Below are positions 25,366 to 34,542 of a stretch of 64,000 nucleotides of DNA, one piece after another. Numbering within the stretch: the stretch's first letter is position 1; each line of letters starts with the position of its first letter. The position numbers and the translations under genes were made by a program. This DNA comes from Guptibacillus hwajinpoensis. Lineage in GTDB: Bacteria > Bacillota > Bacilli > Bacillales > Guptibacillaceae. The notes under the pieces were generated by a model. That model searched no databases, was not told the DNA's origin, and saw nothing but the letters and a program-made list of their open reading frames with translations. The DNA lies in the NCBI RefSeq assembly GCF_020524165.1, contig NZ_JAIVKU010000005.1, forward strand, positions 248,001 through 312,000. Direction: 5' to 3'.

Positions 25366-26457
25366 TTAATGGCTAGGCGTGGAGAACCTTCCTAGGAGAC
25401 CGTTAACTTGTTTTACGCTATCATGGATAATTTCCCTTGCTGATTTCGTTGTACTAAGACGAGAACTTTGGCCCGACCAAAGCGACATCCACTCAGGACG
25501 TTTCTGGATCGCAGCTTGTTTCCGAATTTCTTTTGTTAACGTATTTAGCGTCGGGTATCCTGGTAAAGACTCTAGACCCGCCATTTTGGTAATAAAGTCA
25601 TTCTTTATTCCACGTGCGGGCTTGCCACTAAATACTGGCGTTACCACTGTCTGATCTTCTTTACTTGTTAAAATGGCATGTTGATGAAGTGGGTGAGCGC
25701 CACTTTCCTGACACGTTACAAACGCTGTGCCCATTTGAACAGCGTCCGCACCGAGAGCGAGCATACTTAGAAGCCCTCTTCCGTCCATTATTCCGCCTGC
25801 TGCAATGACAGGAATGTTAACGGCATCAACAGTTTGAGGAATGAGCGAAGCGATTCCTATGAGTGATTCCTCAAAGTCAGCTTGAAACGTCCCTCGGTGA
25901 CCACCTGCTTCCATTCCCTGCATCACAACCATATCGAGTCCACTCTCTTCATTAATCCTCGCTTCTTCAACCGTCGTAGCCGTTCCCATCACGATTACTT
26001 CAGCTGTTTTTAATCGACTTACATCCTCTTTAGAAGGGACACCGAATGTAAAACTGCATACCGGAACGTCTTCATCAATGAGTATCTGAAGCTTATCTTG
26101 ATAATCCTTTTGAGTTTCTATAAACGATTTTCTCTTCTGTTCTTGGCTAGAAATATTGAGTTCAGTCTCAAAGTGTTGAAGCTTGAATTGCACATTTGCA
26201 ATACTTTCTTCTGAAGATGGATCGTCCTCTGGAACAAATAGATTAACCGCAAAAGGTTTCGTTGTGAGCATCTTAATGTCAAGTATCGCCTTCTGCATTT
26301 GGACAGGGGTCATATATCCAGCCCCTAAACTTCCCAGTCCTCCTGCATTTGAGACAGAAGCCACTAGCTGAGGTGTCGTGACCCCCCCTGCCATACCAGC
26401 TTGAATAATAGGATACGTTATCGTTAACATCGATGTAATTGGCGTATCATACCACAC
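25366..26457 (-). CDS. nitronate monooxygenase (2-nitropropane dioxygenase family)
   Basis: A 363-residue FMN-dependent TIM barrel. Signatures are YPIIQAGMAGGVTTPQLVASVSNAGGLGSLGAGYM at the N-terminus, a VVMQGMEAGGHRG segment in the middle, VIAAGGIMDGRGLLSMLALGADAVQMGTAFV (phosphate-binding strand) and a C-terminal IKNDFITKM. The enzyme oxidises alkyl nitronates such as propionate-3-nitronate. The GTG start at 26457 follows AAGGAG at nine bases. It is flanked by a dehydrogenase and a GNAT gene on the same strand; separate terminators suggest individual transcription. Confidence 0.87.
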   Translation of the reverse strand: MWYDTPITSMLTITYPIIQAGMAGGVTTPQLVASVSNAGGLGSLGAGYMTPVQMQKAILDIKMLTTKPFAVNLFVPEDDPSSEESIANVQFKLQHFETELNISSQEQKRKSFIETQKDYQDKLQILIDEDVPVCSFTFGVPSKEDVSRLKTAEVIVMGTATTVEEARINEESGLDMVVMQGMEAGGHRGTFQADFEESLIGIASLIPQTVDAVNIPVIAAGGIMDGRGLLSMLALGADAVQMGTAFVTCQESGAHPLHQHAILTSKEDQTVVTPVFSGKPARGIKNDFITKMAGLESLPGYPTLNTLTKEIRKQAAIQKRPEWMSLWSGQSSRLSTTKSAREIIHDSVKQVNGLLGRFSTPSH

Positions 26458-26527
26458 GTTGTTCCTCTCCTTCGTTTACACTTTTTATCAAATTTGAAAT
26501 CACTAGCATGATGAATGCGAAACGCAA

Positions 26528-27016
26528 TTAAATGAGAACTTTTAAAATCGCCATTGGACCGGATCGTCCAATCTTTTCCTTGCCAGTATCTCTAAACCCA
26601 GCGCCAAGATAGACTTTCTTCGCAGTAGGGTTATTTTGGTTTACACCCAGGACCACTTCTCGACAATGAGGCAGGTGGGTGTTCATAAATGGTTTTAATT
26701 GTTGTAGGGAAGCTTTCGCGATGCCTCGACCTTGGTGTGGAAGATTGATCGAAAATGCTCTTAATAAGACCGCATGAGAACTTTGAGAATAAGCTAAAAC
26801 ATCTGTCCCTTGATCGAGGACAAAAAAACCAACCGGTAGGTCTCCTTCCAATATGGCTACGGGAAACCTTTTATGATCGAGCAAGCATTTTTCATAAGCA
26901 GGAACCGGTAATGAAGTAAAAGCGAGCTGCTGTTTATGTAACGTAAATTCCCTTAAAGATTCGATATGATGAGAAGCTACTTTCGTTAGCGATACAGGAT
27001 CCTTGATTTTTTTCAA
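26528..27016 (-). CDS. GNAT family N-acetyltransferase
   Basis: A 162-residue protein with the GNAT fold: FSINLPHQGRGIAKASLQQLKPFM (acetyl-CoA pyrophosphate-binding QGRGIA) and LGVNQNNPTAKKVYLGAGFRDTG. The start is a TTG at 27016 eight bases after AAAGGAG. The substrate is unknown. It follows the treR transcript terminator by ~90 bases and is likely transcribed separately. Confidence 0.8.
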   Translation of the reverse strand: MKKIKDPVSLTKVASHHIESLREFTLHKQQLAFTSLPVPAYEKCLLDHKRFPVAILEGDLPVGFFVLDQGTDVLAYSQSSHAVLLRAFSINLPHQGRGIAKASLQQLKPFMNTHLPHCREVVLGVNQNNPTAKKVYLGAGFRDTGKEKIGRSGPMAILKVLI

Positions 27017-27100
27017 ACTTGTAACTCCTTTCCACGGTTTTCAACACTTTTCTCCATTCGTGCTCACATAAACATTTCCTTCCTATAGAGAAAATGTTCA

Positions 27101-27130
27101 CAAAAAAAAGCGCCCCGTATGGAGCGCTCC
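27101..27130 (-). terminator. terminator of the tre operon
   Basis: On the minus strand an AGCGC/GCGCT stem extended by GG/CC is followed by eight T residues, three bases after the treR stop. Confidence 0.8.
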
Positions 27131-27132
27131 CT

Positions 27133-27852
27133 CTATTGCTTTTCACGTCTTGCAAAATCGACAAATCGAAACTTATCAAGACGATGACGTGATTCAGTAT
27201 ATTCAATCAAGGTTGTATCATTTAAATAAACATAATTCCGAACCACTACGACATGCTTGTACTCATGTAAGTCCAGATATCGATGATCTTCTTCATCGGC
27301 TTCTTCTACAATAATTTCTTTTTTAGCATAGCTAACGGAAAGTCCAAGATCATTTTCTAAATAATCGTAAATGGAATTTTCACAAATGGTTTGTGTCAGC
27401 TCCGGAACCCATTTAGCGGTAAAAAAGTCGCGATCTAAGATGATTTTTTCACCATCAATCTCACGCGCACGAATAACGTGCCAAACTTCTGCCCCTTCCT
27501 CCAGGTCAAGCTGCTCACGGATCCATTGATCAGGCAACCTTTTTTCAAGATGATGGACAATTGTTCGCGATGTGCGGTTCATTTTTTGTGAGATTTCTTT
27601 GAAGCTGACGAGTCCAGATATTGGAAACTCATAGCGATCAAGATCCAGAACAACCGATCCTCTCGCTTTAATCTTTTGAATCATCCCGTTTTGGGAAAGG
27701 AGGTTTAGTGCTTTACGAATGGTTTCTCGAGAAGTACCATATGCTTCAGCTAGCTCATGTTCAGAAGGCAATTTGCTATTCGGTTGATACGTACCTTCTA
27801 GAATACGTTCAGATAAATCGTTGTAGATTTGTTGATACTTCGTTTGCTTCAT
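27133..27852 (-). CDS. treR: trehalose operon repressor TreR (GntR/HutC family)
   Basis: The 239-residue protein has an N-terminal GntR winged helix (YQQIYNDLSERILEGTYQPNSKLPSEHELAEAYGTSRETIRKAL) and a C-terminal UTRA effector domain (~residues 80-235). Position at the end of the tre operon and length match TreR of B. subtilis, which is released from its operator by trehalose 6-phosphate. Two palindromes upstream of the operon (31653-31666, 31691-31704) fit its operator. It starts four bases after the treC stop. Confidence 0.9.
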   Translation of the reverse strand: MKQTKYQQIYNDLSERILEGTYQPNSKLPSEHELAEAYGTSRETIRKALNLLSQNGMIQKIKARGSVVLDLDRYEFPISGLVSFKEISQKMNRTSRTIVHHLEKRLPDQWIREQLDLEEGAEVWHVIRAREIDGEKIILDRDFFTAKWVPELTQTICENSIYDYLENDLGLSVSYAKKEIIVEEADEEDHRYLDLHEYKHVVVVRNYVYLNDTTLIEYTESRHRLDKFRFVDFARREKQ

Positions 27853-27856
27853 ATCC

Positions 27857-29545
27857 TCACCTTGCCTTAGTTAGATGATAAGCAACCGACTCATATGGTC
27901 GCAACGTCATTTTCTCAAAGGATGAAGGTGAATCTTCATAGTTTGAAATCAATACCTTTGCGTTATACCCTTTTACGTCTACATGAGCGGGCAGTTCAAA
28001 CGATGCTTCCGTTTCATAGAAATGATTAATGACAAGTAGCTTTTCATTTTCCCCATTACGTAAATATGCAAACAGTTGAGGATCTTCTGCTAAAAGGAGT
28101 TCAAAGTCTCCATAGGTAATGAGATCCACGTTTTTTCTAAGCGAAATCAGCTGTTGATAATGTTCGAAAACGGAATTTCTTTCTTTCAGTGTATCTTCTA
28201 CGTTAATCGTTTCATAGTTTTTTGCTACGGGAATCCACGGTTCCCCTGTTGTGAAACCGGCATTAGGTTCAGATGTCCATTGCACTGGTGTTCTTGAGTT
28301 GTCTCTTGATTTATGGCGTAAAATCTCAAGAACTTCTTCCTCATTATATCCTTTTTCCTCTTTTAAAATCGAGAAAATATTCAATGACTCTACATCACGA
28401 TAAGAAGAGATTGTATCAAACTTCGGATTTGTCATTCCAATTTCTTCGCCCTGGTAAATATAAGGAGTACCCTGCATCAGGTGCATCGTCGTAGCAAGCA
28501 TTTTAGCTGATTCTCGTCTGTACTCTCCGTCATTTCCATAGCGTGAAACAATTCTGGGCTGATCATGGTTACACCAAAATAGAGCATTCCACCCGCCGCC
28601 TTTGATCATTTCAGTTTGCCAGGTAGAAAGAATCTCTTTAAGCTTCAAGAAATCAAAATCAGCGACAGACCACTTTTCTCCATTAGGATAATCGACTTTT
28701 AAATGATGGAAATTGAATGTCATGCTCAGTTCGTTACGTTCAGGATTAGAATAGTTGATGCAGTCTTCAATCGTAGTAGACGACATCTCGCCAACCGTCA
28801 TGCTGTTATATTTCATAAAGACGTTGCGATTCATTTCATTCATAAATTCATGTGCGCGTGGACCATCCGTATAGAACTTGCGACCATCTCCAGGCGCTAC
28901 GGAGCCGTCATCATTCGGGAAGTTCTGGTTTTTTGAGATCAAGTTAATGACGTCCAGTCTGAAACCATCTACCCCTTTTTCAAACCAGTAAGTCATCATA
29001 TCATACACTTCATCACGTACTTTCTCATTTTCCCAATTCAGATCAGCCTGCGTGACATCAAAGAGATGTAAATAATATTGACCCGTTTCCTTATCGAACT
29101 GCCAAGCATTGCCGCCAAACTTTGACTGCCAGTTTGTCGGTTCCGCTCCATCAACGCCGTCTTTCCAAATGTAATAATCACGATAAGGATTATCCTTAGA
29201 TTTGCGAGACTCTACGAACCACTCGTGTTCTGTTGATGTGTGGTTTACGACAATGTCCATAATAATCTTTATATCTCTTGCATGAGCTTCTTTTAGTAGT
29301 CGATCAAAGTCTTCCATTGTGCCATACTCTTCATAAATACTAAAATAATCACGTATGTCGTACCCATTATCATTTTGAGGAGAATCATAGATCGGCGTTA
29401 ACCAAACAACATCTACACCTAGCTCTTTTAAGTAATCAAGCTTTTCTATAATCCCCTGAATATCTCCAGTTCCACTACCCGTCGTATCATTAAAGCTTTT
29501 CGGATAAATTTGATAAACAACGGATTTCTTCCACCATGGTTGCAT
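27857..29545 (-). CDS. treC: alpha,alpha-phosphotrehalase (trehalose-6-phosphate hydrolase)
   Basis: A 562-residue GH13 alpha-glucosidase: WWKKSVVYQIYPKSFNDTTGSG at the start, the conserved regions DIVVNHTS, GFRLDVINLISK (nucleophile Asp), VGEMSS (acid/base Glu) and FWCNHDQPR. It hydrolyses trehalose 6-phosphate to glucose and glucose 6-phosphate in the cytoplasm. The ATG at 29545 has AGGAG nine bases upstream; a TTG three codons earlier abuts the ribosome binding site. A 90-base gap to treP holds a hairpin (29588-29630) that may shape differential expression. Confidence 0.92.
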   Translation of the reverse strand: MQPWWKKSVVYQIYPKSFNDTTGSGTGDIQGIIEKLDYLKELGVDVVWLTPIYDSPQNDNGYDIRDYFSIYEEYGTMEDFDRLLKEAHARDIKIIMDIVVNHTSTEHEWFVESRKSKDNPYRDYYIWKDGVDGAEPTNWQSKFGGNAWQFDKETGQYYLHLFDVTQADLNWENEKVRDEVYDMMTYWFEKGVDGFRLDVINLISKNQNFPNDDGSVAPGDGRKFYTDGPRAHEFMNEMNRNVFMKYNSMTVGEMSSTTIEDCINYSNPERNELSMTFNFHHLKVDYPNGEKWSVADFDFLKLKEILSTWQTEMIKGGGWNALFWCNHDQPRIVSRYGNDGEYRRESAKMLATTMHLMQGTPYIYQGEEIGMTNPKFDTISSYRDVESLNIFSILKEEKGYNEEEVLEILRHKSRDNSRTPVQWTSEPNAGFTTGEPWIPVAKNYETINVEDTLKERNSVFEHYQQLISLRKNVDLITYGDFELLLAEDPQLFAYLRNGENEKLLVINHFYETEASFELPAHVDVKGYNAKVLISNYEDSPSSFEKMTLRPYESVAYHLTKAR

Positions 29546-29585
29546 CTGATTCAACTCCTAATTTTAGATTAAATATTCAAAAACA

Positions 29586-29630
29586 AAGGCGATACCATCG
29601 GAGCTACTACGCACCTGATGATATCGCTCC
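29586..29630 (-). promoter_or_regulatory. intercistronic hairpin between treP and treC
   Basis: On the minus strand GGAGCGATATCATC can pair with GATGGTATCGCC. There is no T-run, so it may stabilise or process the operon mRNA rather than end it. Confidence 0.4.
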
Positions 29631-29636
29631 TTTTCT

Positions 29637-31040
29637 TTACTCGCTTACTTTTCTCACTTTTCCATATAAGAATGTTAAAACAAATGGTACAACAAGTACA
29701 ATAGCCATACCTGTAAAGAAAGCACCCCAGTATTCTTTAAAAATGGAAAGGAATCCTGGTATACCACCAACACCAATTGATGTTGCTTCAACACCACTTA
29801 CGGTAATAACAAGACCCGCAACGGCTGATCCAATAATCGCTGCGAAGAAAGGAAATTTAAAGCGTAAGTTTACCCCGAATAACGCAGGCTCTGTTACGCC
29901 AAGGAAAGCGGATACGGCTGACGTTCCTGCAAGACCTTTTGTTTTTTCATTACGTGTAATCAACATCATGGCAAGTGCAGCTGCACCCTGCGCAATATTC
30001 GATAGGGCAAGCATTGGCCATAAGAACGTGCTGCCCGTACTACCAATTAACTGTAAGTCAACGGCAAGGAACGTATGGTGCATTCCTGTAATAACGAGCG
30101 GTGCATACAGTGCACCGTAAACCAGTCCACCAATGGCTGGCGCAAAATCAAACAAGCCAATAAAGCCATCCGTTAAGAGATTCGCAATCCAGAAGGTTAC
30201 GGGACCTATAAGCGTAAACGCTAGGAAACCAGTAACAAGTAACGCAACAGGAGCTACAATTAGCATTTGAATCGAATCTGGTATTCGCTTATTTAAAAAC
30301 GTTTCAATTTTCGCTAAGATATAAGCTGATACTAATACGGGTAATACTTGACCTTGATAACCGATTTTTTCAATTTCAAGACCAAATAAGTTCCATGTTG
30401 GAATATCCTCTGCCTCTCCATAGGCCCACGCATTTAGTAAGTCAGGATGGACGAGAATGAGACCAAGCACAATACCGAGTAATGGACTTCCCCCAAATTG
30501 CTTGGCTGCTGACCAACCAATCAAACCTGGTAGAAAGACGAAAGCTGTATTGGCAATCAGGTTAATAATACTCGCCAAATCCGCCCATTGCGGATACACT
30601 TCAACAAGCGGATCACTAAAGAAAATATCTGGTGCTGTGAGAATATTATTAATCCCAAGAAGCAAGCCAGCTGTTACGATTGCAGGCAAAATCGGAATAA
30701 AAATGTCGGCTAGTGTCTTCACTCCGCGCTGAAGGATGTTTTGTTTGCTTGCTGCCGCATCCTTTACATCCTGTTTGGACGCGCTTTCAATTTCTGCCAA
30801 CTCCGCAAAAATCTTAAATACCTTATCAACGGTTCCCTGTCCAATCACAACCTGGAACTGACCATTCGCTGAAAAAGATCCTTTTACAAGTTCATTCTCT
30901 TCTAGCGCTTTTGTATCTACTTTATCTTCATCATGTAAAACAAGACGGAGACGAGTCACACAATGTGTTGCAGTTGAAATATTTTCTTTTCCACCAATGG
31001 CTTCAAGTATATGCTCAACGGACTCTCGATTAATCGCCAT
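29637..31040 (-). CDS. treP: PTS trehalose-specific EIIBC component
   Basis: A 467-residue permease. The N-terminal EIIB domain has the phospho-cysteine motif STATHCVTRLRLVL (Cys ~27); an EIIC domain with ten hydrophobic segments follows from residue ~105, including the family motif GVTEPALFGVNLRFKFPF. It imports trehalose as trehalose 6-phosphate. No EIIA domain is fused, which explains the separate EIIA gene directly upstream in the operon. B. subtilis TreP has the same domain order. Confidence 0.92.
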   Translation of the reverse strand: MAINRESVEHILEAIGGKENISTATHCVTRLRLVLHDEDKVDTKALEENELVKGSFSANGQFQVVIGQGTVDKVFKIFAELAEIESASKQDVKDAAASKQNILQRGVKTLADIFIPILPAIVTAGLLLGINNILTAPDIFFSDPLVEVYPQWADLASIINLIANTAFVFLPGLIGWSAAKQFGGSPLLGIVLGLILVHPDLLNAWAYGEAEDIPTWNLFGLEIEKIGYQGQVLPVLVSAYILAKIETFLNKRIPDSIQMLIVAPVALLVTGFLAFTLIGPVTFWIANLLTDGFIGLFDFAPAIGGLVYGALYAPLVITGMHHTFLAVDLQLIGSTGSTFLWPMLALSNIAQGAAALAMMLITRNEKTKGLAGTSAVSAFLGVTEPALFGVNLRFKFPFFAAIIGSAVAGLVITVSGVEATSIGVGGIPGFLSIFKEYWGAFFTGMAIVLVVPFVLTFLYGKVRKVSE

Positions 31041-31071
31041 GTTTTCTTCCCCCTTAGAAAAACAGTTAGTT

Positions 31072-31109
31072 ACTTAGAGAGCACGATGAGCAGCGGTACT
31101 CTCTAAGGG
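31072..31109 (-). promoter_or_regulatory. intercistronic hairpin between EIIA and treP
   Basis: CTTAGAGAG and CTCTCTAAG form a 9-bp perfect stem around an 18-base loop without a following T-run. It probably acts in mRNA processing or in setting the EIIA:TreP ratio. Confidence 0.45.
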
Positions 31110-31114
31110 AATTC

Positions 31115-31612
31115 TTAAACTTTCACTTTCGTTGTCATAATTTCTGTTTCATTTGAAGCACCTGCTGAATATTTCTTCTCGACATTTTCTAGAGCATCAG
31201 CGTTTGTAATGATGACAGGCGTAATCGTGCTTGCCGCTTTTTCTTTCACAAGGTCTAGATCAACAGTAATGAGTGGGTCGCCAACTTTTACTTTGTCGCC
31301 TTCTTTCACGTGACCTTCAAAACCTTCGCCGCCCATGCCAACTGTTTCAAGCCCAACATGGATTAAAATTTCCAGGCCAGATTCAGATTCAATTCCAACC
31401 GCATGCTTCGTGTGGAAAAATTGAATAACCTTTCCGTTTACTGGTGAGACAACTTTGCCATCTGTCGGTTCAATCGCTACGCCGTCTCCCATCATCTTCT
31501 GTGAAAACGTTGGATCTGGTACCGTTTCAAGTTCAACAACCTTACCATTTAACGGAGCATAAATAACCTCTTCTGAAGGTTTTTCTTTTTTACCAAATAG
31601 TTTTTTCAACAT
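31115..31612 (-). CDS. PTS glucose-type EIIA component
   Basis: The 165-residue protein has the Crr/EIIA-Glc fold: [43 protein letters not shown] and the phosphorylated histidine in [19 protein letters not shown]. As first gene of the trehalose operon it passes phosphate from HPr to TreP, which lacks its own EIIA. In B. subtilis TreP borrows EIIA from elsewhere, so a dedicated operon copy is a difference worth noting. GAAGGGAG precedes the ATG at 31612. Two TreR-like operators lie 40-90 bases upstream. Confidence 0.9.
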   Translation of the reverse strand: MLKKLFGKKEKPSEEVIYAPLNGKVVELETVPDPTFSQKMMGDGVAIEPTDGKVVSPVNGKVIQFFHTKHAVGIESESGLEILIHVGLETVGMGGEGFEGHVKEGDKVKVGDPLITVDLDLVKEKAASTITPVIITNADALENVEKKYSAGASNETEIMTTKVKV

Positions 31613-31652
31613 TGATATCTTCTCCCTTCAACCGCTTTCATTTATTTCATAT

Positions 31653-31666
31653 CTTGTATAGACAAG
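31653..31666. promoter_or_regulatory. TreR-like operator, proximal copy
   Basis: The sequence CTTGTATAGACAAG is an interrupted palindrome (CTTGT/ACAAG), like the known Bacillus tre operators, placed ~41 bases before the EIIA start. Confidence 0.7.
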
Positions 31667-31690
31667 TTCAACTTACACTTTGTAGTGTAT

Positions 31691-31704
31691 CTTGTATAGA
31701 CAAG
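31691..31704. promoter_or_regulatory. TreR-like operator, distal copy
   Basis: An identical CTTGTATAGACAAG lies 38 bases from the proximal copy. The two lie on nearly the same helix face offset, so cooperative binding by TreR dimers is plausible; the tre promoter must lie between or across them. Confidence 0.7.
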
Positions 31705-31845
31705 TTAGTCAACTCCAACGCTCATCTTTTTAACCTAAGGGGGAAGGTTAATTCGGTAGGTAAATTCCCTTCACCCCATTTCCTAAACGCTCATGTTTCA
31801 ATTTGCTTAAAAACGTATACATAAGAAAGAAGGAGTGATGATGAC

Positions 31846-32346
31846 ATGGACAAAGAAATGGTTAAAACGTTGTACTTTGATGATGACGGAAAGATTCCGA
31901 ATAACGTTTTTTATCCGCTTACCCTTTATCGTGGTGTGTTAAAAAATCAAGATGCTATGGATCTCTTTAAGAAGAACAACTGGACAAACGCATGGGAAAA
32001 TGGCGTCTTTCCATATCACCACTACCACAGCAACACACACGAAGTACTTGGTATTGCAAAAGGGGAAGCTTCGATCACGTTCGGGGGTGAAAAAGGAGAA
32101 ACGATTCATGTGAAGGAAGGGGACGTGGTTGTCATTCCTGCTGGAGTTGGTCATAAAAGAGAACAAGCTTCCTCCGAATTTCTCGTTGTTGGCGCCTACC
32201 CAAATGGACGTCAACACGATCTTAAAACAGGGAAACGTGATGAGCGCCCCACTGTTCTTGAGAACATTCAACATGTACCAATACCAGAAACAGATCCGGT
32301 ATACGGAGTGGATGGTCCCTTAATACAATCATGGAAAAAGCGGTAA
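31846..32346 (+). CDS. cupin domain protein (YjlB family)
   Basis: A 166-residue single-cupin protein. The two cupin motifs are visible as PYHHYHSNTHEVLGIAKGEASITFGG (metal histidines and glutamate) and VVVIPAGVGHKR. It resembles B. subtilis YjlB, whose substrate is unknown. GAAGGAG precedes the ATG. It is divergent from the tre operon, with ~230 bases between the starts that also carry the tre operators, and has its own terminator. Confidence 0.82.
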   Translation: MDKEMVKTLYFDDDGKIPNNVFYPLTLYRGVLKNQDAMDLFKKNNWTNAWENGVFPYHHYHSNTHEVLGIAKGEASITFGGEKGETIHVKEGDVVVIPAGVGHKREQASSEFLVVGAYPNGRQHDLKTGKRDERPTVLENIQHVPIPETDPVYGVDGPLIQSWKKR

Positions 32347-32355
32347 TTTTTCCAA

Positions 32356-32384
32356 AACAAAAGACGCCAGAGGCGTCTTTTTAA
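32356..32384 (+). terminator. terminator after YjlB-like gene
   Basis: AAAGACGCC pairs with GGCGTCTTT around a 3-base loop, followed by T residues that overlap the stop codon of the convergent aldo/keto reductase gene. Confidence 0.85.
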
Positions 32385-33250
32385 GTCGTAGATTCTGATT
32401 TCTTAAAACCAGGGACCGTTCTCTCATAAAAAGCCACATTATCGGGATGATGGGCAATACGGCTATCCGCATGGAGGGAATCAATGGATGTCATCTCTTC
32501 CTCCGTTAATTGAAAATCAAACACGTCAGCATTTTCTTTAATTCGTTCTTCATTTGATGATTTAACATTTAGGAGTAGATCATGTTGTAAGCACCATCTA
32601 ATGACAACCTGCGCAGGGGTTTTCCCATAACGATCGCTAATGGCCTGAATAACGGAATGTTCTAGCACCTTTCCTCGCTTTAGTGGAGACCAGGCTTGGG
32701 TTCGTATTCCTTTTGAACGGCAATAATCACGCAATTCGCCTTGAATGAGTTCCGGATGAAGTTCAATCTGATTAACGACTGGCGTCACGGTAGAAATACG
32801 AGAAATAGCTTCAAGATGATGAGTCTCAAAGTTACTAACACCAATCGCGCAAACTTTCCCTTCATGATAAAGTTTTTCTAAAGCCTGCCAGGTTTCAAGA
32901 AATAAGTGCGGTACGGGCCAATGAACTAAGTAAAGATCGAGATAATCAGTACCAAGGCGCTCAAGTGACCGCTCGAATGCAGCTAAGGTAGCGTTATATC
33001 CCTGTTCATCATTCCAAACTTTAGAAGTGAGAAAGATTTCCTCTCTCGAAACACCCGAATTCTTTATCGCCATTCCAACAGCTTCTTCATTTTGATAATA
33101 AGAAGCTGTATCAATCCCTCGATAACCTGTTTCCAAAGCAACATTAACACCCTTTATTACTTCTTCCTGGCTCATCTTAAAAACTCCGTAGCCCAAATAA
33201 GGCATCTTAACGCCATTGGAAAGCACCACTCTCTTTTCGATCCCCATCAT
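32381..33250 (-). CDS. aldo/keto reductase
   Basis: A 289-residue TIM-barrel reductase with the AKR catalytic residues: GYRGIDTASYYQNEEAVG (Asp, Tyr), LTSKVWN (Lys), DLYLVHWPVPH (His), plus VCAIGVSNF and the NADPH-binding LLNVKSSNEERIKENADVF. It reduces carbonyls such as methylglyoxal; YvgN/YtbE of B. subtilis are the nearest by eye. GGAGGT precedes two adjacent ATGs. Transcribed alone, convergent with the cupin gene. Confidence 0.88.
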   Translation of the reverse strand: MMGIEKRVVLSNGVKMPYLGYGVFKMSQEEVIKGVNVALETGYRGIDTASYYQNEEAVGMAIKNSGVSREEIFLTSKVWNDEQGYNATLAAFERSLERLGTDYLDLYLVHWPVPHLFLETWQALEKLYHEGKVCAIGVSNFETHHLEAISRISTVTPVVNQIELHPELIQGELRDYCRSKGIRTQAWSPLKRGKVLEHSVIQAISDRYGKTPAQVVIRWCLQHDLLLNVKSSNEERIKENADVFDFQLTEEEMTSIDSLHADSRIAHHPDNVAFYERTVPGFKKSESTT

Positions 33251-33331
33251 AACCTACCTCCTTCTCTCTATTTAATTGCATTAAAACATAAAGCTATAGT
33301 TAATTTATTTTTTCAATTTGCTACCTATACC

Positions 33332-33625
33332 TTATACAAGCTTTCGGTATTCATTAATAAAGAGAGTTGGATCCTTCTTTATGATAAAGGTAACAACCCC
33401 ACGATTCGTATGAAGGTACAAGAAACCATAAAGTGTTGATTGAAAACGATAAGACATATCGAACACATCTTGAATGGGAAAATGATCTTGACCAACGATA
33501 ATGCGATCTTCATATAATTCTAAGTCATGTTCCTGCTCTAGCGTTTTCTGCTCGTTTCGTTCTATTTTTCGCGTCACCTTAATAAATGGGTGAGATAAAA
33601 TAAATTTCAAACTGATCATCCTCAT
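33332..33625 (-). CDS. hypothetical protein, 97 residues
   Basis: The product is soluble with a predicted beta-rich C-terminal half (LYEDRIIVGQDHFPIQDVFDMSYRFQ...LYLHTNRGVVTFIIKKDP), which looks like a small PH-like or bacterial membrane-flotillin-free barrel, but I do not recognise a named family. A weak AGAAAGAAG ribosome binding site precedes the ATG. Codon use resembles neighbours, and the protein ends naturally, so a real gene is likely. Function not predictable. Confidence 0.6.
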   Translation of the reverse strand: MRMISLKFILSHPFIKVTRKIERNEQKTLEQEHDLELYEDRIIVGQDHFPIQDVFDMSYRFQSTLYGFLYLHTNRGVVTFIIKKDPTLFINEYRKLV

Positions 33626-33684
33626 CTTCTTTCATTCTACATATGCTTGCTCTGTTCCTCTTTAGTAAATAGATCAAACGTAGA

Positions 33685-33720
33685 AAAGGAGCGAACCAGT
33701 ACTGGCCCGCTCCTTTTTAA
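33685..33720. terminator. terminator of the DJ-1/PfpI gene
   Basis: AAAGGAGCG pairs with CGCTCCTTT around a loop with CCAGTACTGG self-complementarity; flanked by A/T runs, so usable in both directions. Confidence 0.8.
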
Positions 33721-33769
33721 TCATAACTCGTACATAGCATTTCGCGCTAAAACGAGAAGAGATTTTCTC

Positions 33770-34432
33770 TTATTTTCCTTCGATTGCTTCAATAATTTTG
33801 TTTGCAGCACTTTCACTTGACTGAGGGTTTTGTCCTGTAATCAAATTACCGTCACGAACAGAGAAAACGGACCAGTTATCTGCTAGCTCAAAGTTTGCTC
33901 CTTTTTCGCGTAGCTTTGATTCAAGCAAGAAAGGCATTTGCTCAACAAGACCCATTTCTCGTTCCTCTGAATCAGTAAATGCACTTACTTTCTTCCCTTT
34001 TACAAGAGGAGTGCCGTCTTTATACGTTACATTCACGAGTCCAGCCGGACCGTGGCAAACAGAGCCGATAATTTTATTTGATTCAGCTTGTTCCTGAAGA
34101 ATATGCTGAAGAACTTCACTATTTGGGAAGTCAAACATCGTACCATGACCACCTGGTAAGAATACGACATCAAAGTTATTCGCATCTTCTTTTGTTACTT
34201 TTGTTGTATTCTTAAGCTGGTTTTGAGCATCTTCCCATTCCTTCGGATCTTCCTCTGGAATACTATTTGGATCAAGTTCAACTTCGCCACCCTGGATCGA
34301 AGTTACTTTAATATCATATCCTTTTTCCTTGAAGATGTTGTAAGGGACAGCGAACTCTTCAAGCCATAAACCTGTTTTGTGTTCTGAATCGATTTCTGTA
34401 TGATTTGTTACGACCATTAATACTTTAGTCAT
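33770..34432 (-). CDS. DJ-1/PfpI family protein (Hsp31-like)
   Basis: A 220-residue type 1 glutamine amidotransferase-like protein. The nucleophile elbow is IGSVCHGPAGL (Cys with following His), with the glutamate in GLWLEEFAVPYNIF and DVVFLPGGHGTMFDFP. This is the class I DJ-1/Hsp31 arrangement linked to glyoxalase III/deglycase or chaperone activity in stress. AGGAGAG precedes the ATG. A GGGTAT lies upstream on the minus strand, but without a GTTT -35 at proper distance, so I do not call a sigma-B promoter. Confidence 0.87.
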   Translation of the reverse strand: MTKVLMVVTNHTEIDSEHKTGLWLEEFAVPYNIFKEKGYDIKVTSIQGGEVELDPNSIPEEDPKEWEDAQNQLKNTTKVTKEDANNFDVVFLPGGHGTMFDFPNSEVLQHILQEQAESNKIIGSVCHGPAGLVNVTYKDGTPLVKGKKVSAFTDSEEREMGLVEQMPFLLESKLREKGANFELADNWSVFSVRDGNLITGQNPQSSESAANKIIEAIEGK

Positions 34433-34542
34433 TTGAATTCCTCTCCTTTATCTTCTAAGTACTTTTTGATCACTATGACCACTTTAGTACAATACCCGTT
34501 TTTCATAAAAGTATTCATCCTATTGAAGATCCAGAAAGTTTT

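Noticed and set aside
31794..31825. Sigma-B-like GTTTCA before the cupin gene
   Set aside because: The would-be -10 reads CGTATA, which does not fit GGGTAT at the right spacing.
34475..34505. Possible sigma-B -10 (GGGTAT on the minus strand) before the DJ-1 gene
   Set aside because: No GTTT-type -35 at 12-15 bases; the match of the -10 alone is not enough.
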